Notes under the pieces: generated by a model
Database searches by the model: none
Told to the model about the DNA's origin: nothing
Seen by the model: only the letters and a program-made list of their open reading frames with translations
DNA from: CAZNLH01 sp964573995
Lineage (GTDB): Bacteria > Gemmatimonadota > CAZMKB01 > CAZNLH01
Reading direction: 5' to 3'
Assembly (NCBI GenBank): GCA_964573995.1
Contig: CAZNLH010000055.1
Span: 1 to 8,887, forward strand
DNA length: 8,887 nt
Part shown: positions 1 to 5,027 of the stretch, piece after piece
How positions within the stretch are numbered: the first letter of the stretch is position 1
Layout of the letters: every line of letters starts with the position of its first letter
Position numbers and translations under genes: made by a program

Positions 1-753
1 TCCCTCTACGTTGAGAGGTTCATCGAGCGGGGCCGCCACATCGAGTTCCAGGTCCTAACGGACACATACGGACATGCCGTTCACCTGGGCGAGAGGGAGT
101 GCTCCATCCAGCGGAACCACCAGAAACTGGTGGAGGAGTCGCCGTCGCCGGCCATCGACTCGGCGACACGGGAGCGTATGGGCGCAATGGTAACCGAGGC
201 GGTCGCGCGGATCGGCTACGTGAACGCCGGCACCGTGGAGTTCCTCATGGACGACGAGGGCCGCCTCTACTTCATGGAGATGAACACGCGTCTTCAGGTG
301 GAACATCCGGTCACGGAGATGGTAACCGGGATCGACATCGTGGCGGAGCAGATCCGGATCGCTGCCAACGAGCCCTTGGCGATACGCCAGGAGGAGGTGA
401 GACTCGACGGAAACGCCATCGAGGCCCGGATCAACGCGGAGGACCCCTACGCGGACTTCCGTCCGAACCCCGGCACGATCGGCCGCTTCGAGCCCCCGGG
501 AATCGACTCCATTCGTATAGACACGCACGTCCGTCCCGGCTACAAGATCCCACCCTTCTACGACTCGCTGATCGCCAAGGTCATAGCCCACGGCCCCGAC
601 CGGAAGGCCGCGATCGGAAAACTCGAGGAGGCCCTGAGGAACTTCAAGATCGAGGGGATCAAGACTACCATCCCCATGCACCTCGAGATACTCGCCTCCG
701 GAGAGTTCAGGCGTGGAGACTACAACAACCGGTCCATACCGGGGTGGGACTGA
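1..753 (+). CDS. accC: Biotin carboxylase subunit of an acyl-CoA carboxylase, 5' truncated by the window edge
   Basis: ATP-dependent carboxylation of the biotin on a carrier protein, in the cytoplasm. The frame is open from base 1 to a TGA at 751-753, giving 250 residues; AccC-family proteins are about 450-500 long, so roughly the N-terminal 200 are outside the window. Visible motifs, numbered from the first codon: RHIEFQVL at 12-19, ERECSIQRNHQK at 31-42, the ATP/Mg carboxylates Glu80 (VEFL) and Glu93 in MEMNTRLQVEHP (92-103), and EARINAEDP at 141-149 with its conserved Arg143. These match the catalytic C-terminal half of E. coli AccC residue for residue at the key sites. Codon choice (many AGG and ATA) resembles the carboxyltransferase operon at 5028 onward. 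I infer that both once formed one operon, now separated by 4.3 kb of unrelated genes. It could equally be named pccA or pycA; the substrate cannot be read from this subunit. Confidence 0.95.
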   Translation, partial: SLYVERFIERGRHIEFQVLTDTYGHAVHLGERECSIQRNHQKLVEESPSPAIDSATRERMGAMVTEAVARIGYVNAGTVEFLMDDEGRLYFMEMNTRLQVEHPVTEMVTGIDIVAEQIRIAANEPLAIRQEEVRLDGNAIEARINAEDPYADFRPNPGTIGRFEPPGIDSIRIDTHVRPGYKIPPFYDSLIAKVIAHGPDRKAAIGKLEEALRNFKIEGIKTTIPMHLEILASGEFRRGDYNNRSIPGWD

Positions 754-773
754 AAGGGCGATGGTGAGATAAC

Positions 774-816
774 CGAGGCTCATTAGAAAACCATCCGAGG
801 TAATAGCCTCGCATGG
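774..816 (+). other. Two mutually exclusive hairpins just downstream of accC
   Basis: Twenty bases after the accC stop, CGAGGCT (774-780) can pair with AGCCTCG (805-811); after a one-base bulge the helix extends through ATTA (782-785) with TAAT (801-804). Alternatively CCATCCGAGG (791-800) pairs with CCTCGCATGG (807-816) with a single C-C mismatch and a 6-base loop. Both use CCTCG at 807-811, so only one can form at a time. No T tract follows, so this is not a standard intrinsic terminator. It may protect the accC mRNA 3' end or mark a Rho-dependent end. The structure is read by eye; its role is inferred. Confidence 0.45.
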
Positions 817-1029
817 CACCTTCGTCGTGAATATACCCTTCGAGTTCCATAAAGACGAGGGGAACAGCCATCACGTGCAAATCTCTTCGCCCCTATGATC
901 CGGATCGGTCGTTCCTGCCGACGCCAGCGTTGACCGCTCGATTGCCTGAAGGCTTCCAGATCCATTTCATACGGGATATAGACGGCAACTTGGGTCCTCA
1001 GGCCATTGAGGCGGACGGCGAGCGGGATC

Positions 1030-1103
1030 CCGGCCTTCTACTCTTTTGCCCCTTCGTCGTCAAGACCGGCCAAGGTCTGACGCTCCCCGTTCCGGCCTTC
1101 TAC
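1030..1103. repeat. 12-base direct repeat pair
   Basis: The 12-mer CCGGCCTTCTAC occurs at 1030-1041 and again at 1092-1103, 62 bases apart. Both copies lie in the non-coding stretch between accC and the epimerase. Their role is unknown; they may be remnants of a decayed repeat or insertion. Confidence 0.5.
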
Positions 1104-1134
1104 ATTGAGTGACTGCCTTGGCCACCGGCGCAAC

Positions 1135-1220
1135 GGCCTGAAAGGCATCGATGCATGTCGTCTGTCGGCCTGCCGACCTGCATCTTCATCCTGATGTATT
1201 TTTTTTTGCCCTTTCAGGCC
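1135..1220 (+). other. Nested inverted-repeat block with T9 tract; possible structured RNA or attenuator
   Basis: An exact 11-base inverted repeat, GGCCTGAAAGG (1135-1145) and CCTTTCAGGCC (1210-1220), encloses smaller complementary arms. GATGCA (1150-1155) can pair with TGCATC (1179-1184), with GTCGG/CCGAC (1164-1168 is near, exact arms within 1164-1177) forming an inner tetraloop hairpin. Alternatively TGCATC (1179-1184) can pair with GATGTA (1193-1198), which is followed at once by nine T (1199-1207). The two pairings are exclusive, the layout seen in attenuators and riboswitches. I do not recognise a known riboswitch class, and the terminator-like stem is only 6 pairs with one G-U. Confidence 0.4.
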
Positions 1221-1221
1221 T

Positions 1222-1253
1222 GGGCCTCGGACCCGGGCAGATGAGGCCCTTTT
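1222..1253 (+). terminator. Intrinsic terminator upstream of the epimerase
   Basis: GGGCCTC (1222-1228) pairs exactly with GAGGCCC (1243-1249) across a 14-base loop that itself contains CCCGGG, and TTTT (1250-1253) follows. It lies about 80 bases before the epimerase promoter, so it would end any transcript from accC or from the structured block at 1135-1220 and isolate the epimerase. Confidence 0.6.
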
Positions 1254-1335
1254 CATGGTCCAACGATGCAACGATCCGTTCCGTCCTTTCCGAATAACCT
1301 GCGGGTGGCGTCTCGGGCCCCAGGGCAGAAACTCA

Positions 1336-1364
1336 TTGACACGCCGAATGTTCTACCGTAGAAT
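1336..1364 (+). promoter_or_regulatory. Near-consensus sigma70 promoter of the epimerase gene
   Basis: TTGACA (1336-1341), a 17-base spacer and TAGAAT (1359-1364) give a perfect -35 and a five-of-six -10 at ideal spacing. Transcription would begin near 1371, leaving a leader of about 15 bases that holds the purine-rich ribosome site GGGGGAGAG (1376-1384) before the ATG at 1386. This supports independent, probably constitutive expression. Confidence 0.75.
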
Positions 1365-1385
1365 TCGCCGAAAAGGGGGAGAGAG

Positions 1386-2648
1386 ATGAAACCGAAAGGA
1401 AACATCGTCCTGGTCACCGGCTCGAACGGATCCATCGGCAGGGCGGTGATGGAACGTTTCATCGGGAAGTACGAACACGTCATCGGCTTCGACCGCAAGG
1501 CCCCCGCCCCCCCACCCCCCGGTTGCGTGGCGGTGCCGATCGAGATCACCTCGGACGACAGCGTGCTGGAGGGGCTCACGGTGATCCGTGAACATCATGG
1601 GGAAAACATCGCCTCGGTGATCCACCTCGCGGCCTACTACGATTTCTTCGGCAAGACGAGCGAGAAGTACGAGGAGATCACGGTCCGCGGCACCGGCCGC
1701 CTGTTGCACGGACTGAAGCACCTGGGCTTCCACGTCGAGCAGTTCGTCTTCTCTAGTACCATGCTGGTGCACAAGCCGGCGGAACCCGGTGAGTTCATCG
1801 ACGAGGACTGGCCGATCGAGCCCACGTGGGCATACCCGGAATCGAAGGTACGTACCGAGCGACTCATCCGGGAGGAGCGGGACGACATTCCCGTCATGCT
1901 CCTGCGCATCTCCGGCATCTACGATGACCGGTGCAGCTCTGTCCCGCTGGCCCACCAGATCCAGCGCATCTACGAGCGCCAGTTCGCCAGTCGTTTGTAC
2001 TCCGGGGAGACCTCACACGGCCAGGCGTTCATGCACATGGACGACCTCGTCGATGCGATCGAGAAGGTCGTGGAACGCCGCTTCCAGTTGCCGCCGGTCC
2101 TGCCGCTCCTCCTCGGAGAGCCCGAAACGCTGAGTTACGACGAACTGCAGCACACGATCGCCCGGCTGATCCACGGGAAATCGTGGGAGACCCGCACCGT
2201 TCCCGCGTCCCTGGCAAGGGAAGGCGCCTGGCTCCAGGACAAGTTCCTCGGAGGGAAGTCCTTCATCAAGCCGTGGATGATCGACCGCGCCAAGATCGGG
2301 TTGGGGAAAGGCCCGTCAGGACGCCGAGCGGTCTTCGATGGCCCGGAGGACGAAGAGGTTGAGGAGGCCGAGAGGGAGGAGGAGGATCCCGGAAAGGAGG
2401 AGGACGTGCCGGCCGGCGGTGGCCCGGGTCGCCAGGAGGCCGCCGATCATCGAGGCGAGCCCCGCCGCGACGGCCGCATAGCCCAGGGCGGGGATCCCCG
2501 TCGAGCAGAAGGTCCAGCAGATCAGGGAGACGTCGAGGTTGAACCAGGAGAATTCACCCCCCCGGGCCGGCGCCCATACGACGAGGCAGTAGAGGGCGCA
2601 GGCGGCCGTCGGCAGGCCGGCGAGGGCCGGCAAGAGAATGGTCGTTGA
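1386..2648 (+). CDS. NAD(P)-dependent epimerase/dehydratase (extended SDR), C-terminus replaced
   Basis: Extended short-chain dehydrogenase/reductase likely to act on a nucleotide sugar or similar substrate in the cytoplasm; the substrate is unknown. The Rossmann motif TGSNGSIG is at residues 11-18, HLAA at 80-83, the catalytic Ser in FSSTM (Ser123/124) and the YPESK pair Tyr150/Lys154. Homology-like sequence continues to about residue 302 (FIKPWMIDRA, 293-302). Related proteins I know then continue with a short conserved C-terminal helical segment; here that is missing. The frame instead runs another ~118 codons through very Glu/Gly/Arg-rich sequence, which is the antisense of the Leu-rich membrane gene at 2316-2657. 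The original C-terminal end therefore seems lost by rearrangement near 2290, not by a frameshift, since neither other frame restores it. The start is supported by the promoter at 1336-1364 and an adjacent ribosome site. The C-rich stretch at 1501-1520 is a slippage-prone site inside the frame. Activity is uncertain. Confidence 0.82.
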   Translation: MKPKGNIVLVTGSNGSIGRAVMERFIGKYEHVIGFDRKAPAPPPPGCVAVPIEITSDDSVLEGLTVIREHHGENIASVIHLAAYYDFFGKTSEKYEEITVRGTGRLLHGLKHLGFHVEQFVFSSTMLVHKPAEPGEFIDEDWPIEPTWAYPESKVRTERLIREERDDIPVMLLRISGIYDDRCSSVPLAHQIQRIYERQFASRLYSGETSHGQAFMHMDDLVDAIEKVVERRFQLPPVLPLLLGEPETLSYDELQHTIARLIHGKSWETRTVPASLAREGAWLQDKFLGGKSFIKPWMIDRAKIGLGKGPSGRRAVFDGPEDEEVEEAEREEEDPGKEEDVPAGGGPGRQEAADHRGEPRRDGRIAQGGDPRRAEGPADQGDVEVEPGEFTPPGRRPYDEAVEGAGGRRQAGEGRQENGR

Positions 2649-2657
2649 ACGTCTCAT
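2316..2657 (-). CDS. Small hydrophobic membrane protein, last gene of the methyltransferase operon
   Basis: A 113-residue protein I do not recognise. It has a basic N-terminus (MRRS), then hydrophobic segments at about residues 5-29, 43-76 (long enough for one or two passes) and 84-107, so three or four membrane passes are likely. Leu is mostly CTC, which explains the Glu-rich antisense tail of the epimerase frame; this composition makes the minus strand the more believable coding strand. The ATG begins three bases after the TAG of the upstream gene and is in the same frame, so it is either a separate, coupled gene without a clear ribosome site or the tail of one longer protein interrupted by TAG. 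No terminator is visible after it. Its GC content is higher than that of the two upstream genes, so it may belong to the host chromosome and not to the methyltransferase cassette. Confidence 0.55.
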   Translation of the reverse strand: MRRSTTILLPALAGLPTAACALYCLVVWAPARGGEFSWFNLDVSLICWTFCSTGIPALGYAAVAAGLASMIGGLLATRATAGRHVLLLSGILLLPLGLLNLFVLRAIEDRSAS

Positions 2658-2660
2658 CGT

Positions 2661-3614
2661 CTATCTCAACGGCACGATAGGGGAGTCCGCGTTCGGTCGA
2701 GTCACGCTCAGTCCCGTGGCCGTTCGGCCGGTCGCCGCCATGGACAGCGCCCGGAGTCGTCGGGCCCGGGCGAATGCATCCCTTCTGCGCCCGACCGTGT
2801 GATTCGCCAGGGAACAGGTCTCGAATTCCTCGGAATAGATCGGAACCGAGCCGAACGGCAGTGAAACAGACACTCCCAGTTCGTCCGTCATCTTTTCGAT
2901 CAGTGTCACCATCCGGGCACTTTCGTCCGGGTTTCGGGGGTCGAATCGACAGGGCCTTTGAAGTCCCCCAAAGCCGGCCTCGGCAGCCCATCTCTGCACC
3001 TCATCGAGCAGGGAGAGCATCGTCTCTCCGGGGGTCCGCTTGATCCTTCGGCACATGCGATCCAGACCGGGCACCCGTCCTCCCGTGTCCATTGCCGCAA
3101 GCCAGTCCAACGCGTTGGCCTGGTACCTTGCCGCGTTTGTGAGCGATGAGTCGGTGTGGAGCATCAACGCTAACCACAAACGATGAAGGTCGAATGCGTC
3201 ATCTCGAAGAGCATGGGAAGCGATCAGCAACGGCAGCGTGCCGAACGGATACTTTCCCTGAAAAGAATCGTTGACGTTGATCCCTCTCCACAGGTTCGGA
3301 CTTGCGCAGTGAGGAAACTCGCTTCGAAGGAATCGGACATCATCCCCATCCATGGCAAAGAGATGATTTCCGATCGAGTGGATGGATGATCGCAGGACCT
3401 CCACATCGATGAACACGACGTTTTCCCAGTCGACTCGACCGATCGGGACGTACAACGTCAGGAGCTTGCCGTCGTATGTTCCAACCGTACTCCAGTTGAG
3501 TTCGATCGACTGGAGCAGAGCGCACGATACACCGTCCAGGTCCGTGCTCACGAGGCACTGGCGGTTCGGTTGGTGGAGCCACGGAAAGGAACGGAGCCAT
3601 TCATCGAAGGTCAT
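2661..3614 (-). CDS. Unknown protein coupled to the DNA methyltransferase; candidate restriction/effector partner
   Basis: A 317-residue soluble protein that I cannot assign to a named family. The ATG overlaps the methyltransferase TGA as ATGA (3611-3614), so the two are translationally coupled, the usual layout of a modification gene with its partner. Visible features: LVSTDLDGVSCALL (residues 21-34) with Asp25 and Asp27, a second buried acidic strand VVFIDVEV (66-73, Asp70), SIGNHL (80-85, His84), an acidic MDGDD patch (88-92), KYPFGTLPLL (121-130), and an Arg-rich C-terminal region (276-288). The DxDG element, downstream strand Asp and nearby His recall DHH-type phosphoesterases, though the canonical DHH triad is absent; HAD-like folds also use a DxD near the N-terminus. 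I see no clear PD-(D/E)XK, HNH or GIY-YIG motif. The role as the restriction nuclease or another defence effector is inferred from position only. Codon choice (CGA, GAT, CAT, AAT) differs from the carboxylase genes. Confidence 0.75.
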   Translation of the reverse strand: MTFDEWLRSFPWLHQPNRQCLVSTDLDGVSCALLQSIELNWSTVGTYDGKLLTLYVPIGRVDWENVVFIDVEVLRSSIHSIGNHLFAMDGDDVRFLRSEFPHCASPNLWRGINVNDSFQGKYPFGTLPLLIASHALRDDAFDLHRLWLALMLHTDSSLTNAARYQANALDWLAAMDTGGRVPGLDRMCRRIKRTPGETMLSLLDEVQRWAAEAGFGGLQRPCRFDPRNPDESARMVTLIEKMTDELGVSVSLPFGSVPIYSEEFETCSLANHTVGRRRDAFARARRLRALSMAATGRTATGLSVTRPNADSPIVPLR

Positions 3615-4636
3615 CGATCGCGTCTCGGGGTGAGCGCGGGTTCCTGCACATCCTCCTCCCTCCGACCGCCGTCGCCAAAGAGGTCCCCTTGTTCCTCGTC
3701 GATGGTATTTGATTTCGTATCATCCGAATCGAGCCGGTACTTTCCGCTTGTCAGTCGTTCCCTGGCAAAACGAAAATACTCCGGCACGATTTCAAAGCCA
3801 ATGAATCGACGGTTCTCCATCTTGCTAACGACCGCCACCTGGCCTGAACCGAGAAAAGGATCCAGTATCACATCGCCCGGTTCGCTCGAGTACATGAGAA
3901 TCTTCCGTATGAGTTCCGCCGGCAGTTTCGTCGGTGTCTTCTTCTTGCCGGTCCAATACTCCCGCTTGATGTACCATACGTCTTCCTTGTCCCGGTAATG
4001 CGCCGAGCCTCCGTCCGGGTCGCGCTGCTCCCTGGAGTATCTGGAGTATGGGAAGAACTTGCGTTTGGTGTCGTCGATACAGGTGTACAGGCAATGGTAA
4101 TGGGAAGTCACGAACTTCCGTCTCGTGACGACGCCGAACTGGTATTTCCAAATGATGTGATTGACGAGAGTCAACCCCGTTTCGTCGAGCGCAACGAGGA
4201 TGTCCTTGAGGTTGTTCCAACCGGAGAAGACGTACATCGAGCCGGATTCTTTCAGGCATCGAGCCGCCAGCCGCATCCAGTCCGCGCTGAAGGCGGCATA
4301 ATCGCACGGCTTGATTTCATTATAGCCATCGAGTACCCGACCACCTGTACGGTTGTAGTTCGAGCGTTTCGCCTTGAAATCGATCGCGAACGGAGGGTCC
4401 GTGATGATGAGATCGACCGATCGGGGTTCCATCGAGGCCATGCCTTCGAGGCAATCCATATTGTATATCCTGTCTAAGGCCAAGGCTGAACGGGGGTTGT
4501 CGCTGGATGGCATCATGGACTCCAGATTAAAAAGAGAGACCTGAACGTCGTGTTTCGGATCTTCTTGTGGCGCCTCGGGTGCGAGGTCACGTTGGGAATC
4601 GGTCGACCCTGGATAGAGAAACGGGGTAGGCGGCAT
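3611..4636 (-). CDS. Beta-class DNA methyltransferase (N6-adenine or N4-cytosine), Type II-like
   Basis: Site-specific DNA methylase using S-adenosylmethionine. In the 341-residue form starting at 4636, motif IV is DPPF (80-83), the target-recognition region lies between, and the SAM motif I is LDPFLGSGQ (258-266) near the end; this IV-then-I order defines the beta class. FSGWNNLKD (137-145), HIIWKYQFG (160-168) and TPTKLPAELIRKI (234-246) also match this family. DPPF does not settle adenine versus cytosine. Start choice: an ATG at 4634-4636 lies about 33 bases after the predicted transcription start but has a purine-rich AGAGGG directly adjacent, which is poorly spaced; the next ATGs at 4514-4516 and 4511-4513 have GGAG 3 and 6 bases upstream. 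A start as far up as 4756 is unlikely because the promoter lies inside that extension. I prefer 4636 because it keeps QVSLF (32-36), a sliding-clamp-binding-like peptide; a second, QGDLF, is at 316-320. The gene heads the minus-strand operon. Confidence 0.9.
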   Translation of the reverse strand: MPPTPFLYPGSTDSQRDLAPEAPQEDPKHDVQVSLFNLESMMPSSDNPRSALALDRIYNMDCLEGMASMEPRSVDLIITDPPFAIDFKAKRSNYNRTGGRVLDGYNEIKPCDYAAFSADWMRLAARCLKESGSMYVFSGWNNLKDILVALDETGLTLVNHIIWKYQFGVVTRRKFVTSHYHCLYTCIDDTKRKFFPYSRYSREQRDPDGGSAHYRDKEDVWYIKREYWTGKKKTPTKLPAELIRKILMYSSEPGDVILDPFLGSGQVAVVSKMENRRFIGFEIVPEYFRFARERLTSGKYRLDSDDTKSNTIDEEQGDLFGDGGRREEDVQEPALTPRRDR

Positions 4637-4676
4637 CCCTCTAAAGTCGAGAGGCCGCTGCTCTCTGCCGAATGGG

Positions 4677-4705
4677 ATAATAACGGCTGTGAACTTCGAT
4701 GTCAA
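4677..4705 (-). promoter_or_regulatory. Near-consensus sigma70 promoter of the methyltransferase operon
   Basis: Reading the minus strand, TTGACA (4700-4705), a 17-base spacer and TATTAT (4677-4682) match consensus at eleven of twelve positions with ideal spacing. The start of transcription would fall near 4670, so translation must begin at or below the ATG at 4636. Such a strong promoter fits a methylase that has to be made promptly after entering a new host. Confidence 0.8.
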
Positions 4706-4742
4706 GGGAATTCCGGCGCCGGGCTTGGCCAACATCGAGAGG

Positions 4743-4770
4743 ACCCCAGATTGCAACCCTCATTTGGGGT
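4743..4770. repeat. Inverted repeat upstream of the methyltransferase promoter
   Basis: ACCCCA (4743-4748) and TGGGGT (4765-4770) form an exact 6-base inverted repeat with a 16-base gap that contains the palindrome TTGCAA (4751-4756). It begins 38 bases upstream of the -35 of the minus-strand promoter. It could be an operator or a cassette boundary; no controller gene is present in the window. Confidence 0.35.
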
Positions 4771-4806
4771 GCCTTAGTCCCGACGGTCATCATCGAAAAA
4801 GATGGC

Positions 4807-4828
4807 CCGGAGGAGGACCTCCGGTTTT
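4807..4828 (+). terminator. Strong intrinsic terminator on the plus strand
   Basis: CCGGAGG (4807-4813), tetraloop AGGA and CCTCCGG (4818-4824) form a perfect 7-pair GC-rich stem, followed by TTTT (4825-4828). It faces rightward although no plus-strand gene ends nearby, so it may be the terminator of a gene removed or displaced by rearrangement. It also insulates the carboxyltransferase operon from upstream transcription. Confidence 0.65.
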
Positions 4829-4950
4829 ACAAGGAGAAGACATCCCATTACTGCAGGCCCTTCACGTATCGGTGGTGCCCGTCATGCAATTGATAGCCCT
4901 CGTTCCAGTGACTATTGCCCTTTTGAAATGCTTCATGACCACCCTCGGAC

Positions 4951-4979
4951 TTGACAAGAACCCCTCCGTGTAATACCAT
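4951..4979 (+). promoter_or_regulatory. Candidate sigma70 promoter of the carboxyltransferase operon
   Basis: A perfect -35 TTGACA (4951-4956), a 17-base spacer and TACCAT (4974-4979, four of six) precede the ATG at 5028 by about 50 bases. TAATAC at 4971-4976 is a better hexamer but only 14 bases away. With the terminator at 4807-4828 just upstream, some promoter is needed here. Ribosome sites GGAG at 5014-5017 (10-base gap) and GGGGAG at 5020-5025 (2-base gap) are both off the ideal spacing. Confidence 0.5.
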
Positions 4980-5027
4980 CACCAATCGGCAAGCATCGCC
5001 GTCAATCAACCATGGAGCCGGGGAGAT

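Larger units (their letters stand above)
754..1385. other. 632-base stretch without a convincing gene
   Basis: I see no reading frame here that looks like a known protein. The longest frames (for example about 60 codons at 930-1112 on plus and 77 codons at 1038-1271 on minus) have poor starts and no recognisable motif. The stretch does hold hairpins at 774-816, a 12-base direct repeat (1030-1041 and 1092-1103), a nested inverted-repeat block with a T9 tract (1135-1220), an intrinsic terminator (1222-1253) and a strong promoter (1336-1364). It may contain decayed coding sequence or a small structured RNA. Confidence 0.6.
4637..5027. other. Divergent control region between the methyltransferase and carboxyltransferase operons
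   Basis: This 391-base stretch holds the minus-strand methylase promoter, an inverted repeat, the plus-strand terminator and the carboxyltransferase promoter. Overlapping frames exist on both strands (for example plus 4699-4893 and the methylase upstream extension to 4756), but none shows a recognisable domain, so I call no gene here. The rest may be scar sequence from insertion of the minus-strand operon. Confidence 0.6.

Noticed and set aside
55..819. 254-codon minus-strand frame across accC
   Set aside because: It lies opposite a clear biotin carboxylase with every catalytic motif; its composition is that of an antisense shadow in GC-rich DNA.
930..1112. 60-codon plus-strand frame ending in AFYIE
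   Set aside because: It needs a TTG start, has no ribosome site and no recognisable motif; possibly decayed coding sequence but not supportable as a gene.
1038..1271. 77-codon minus-strand frame over the terminator block
   Set aside because: Arg/Gly-rich, no known motif, and it runs through the structured repeats and T9 tract.
1353..1955. 200-codon minus-strand frame opposite the epimerase
   Set aside because: Opposite strand of a confirmed Rossmann/YxxxK protein; low-complexity Asp/Val/Arg composition typical of shadows.
4699..4893. 64-codon plus-strand frame ending in WCPSCN
   Set aside because: The CPSC resembles a zinc knuckle, but only one CxxC pair is present and the frame crosses the terminator at 4807-4828 and the opposing promoter.
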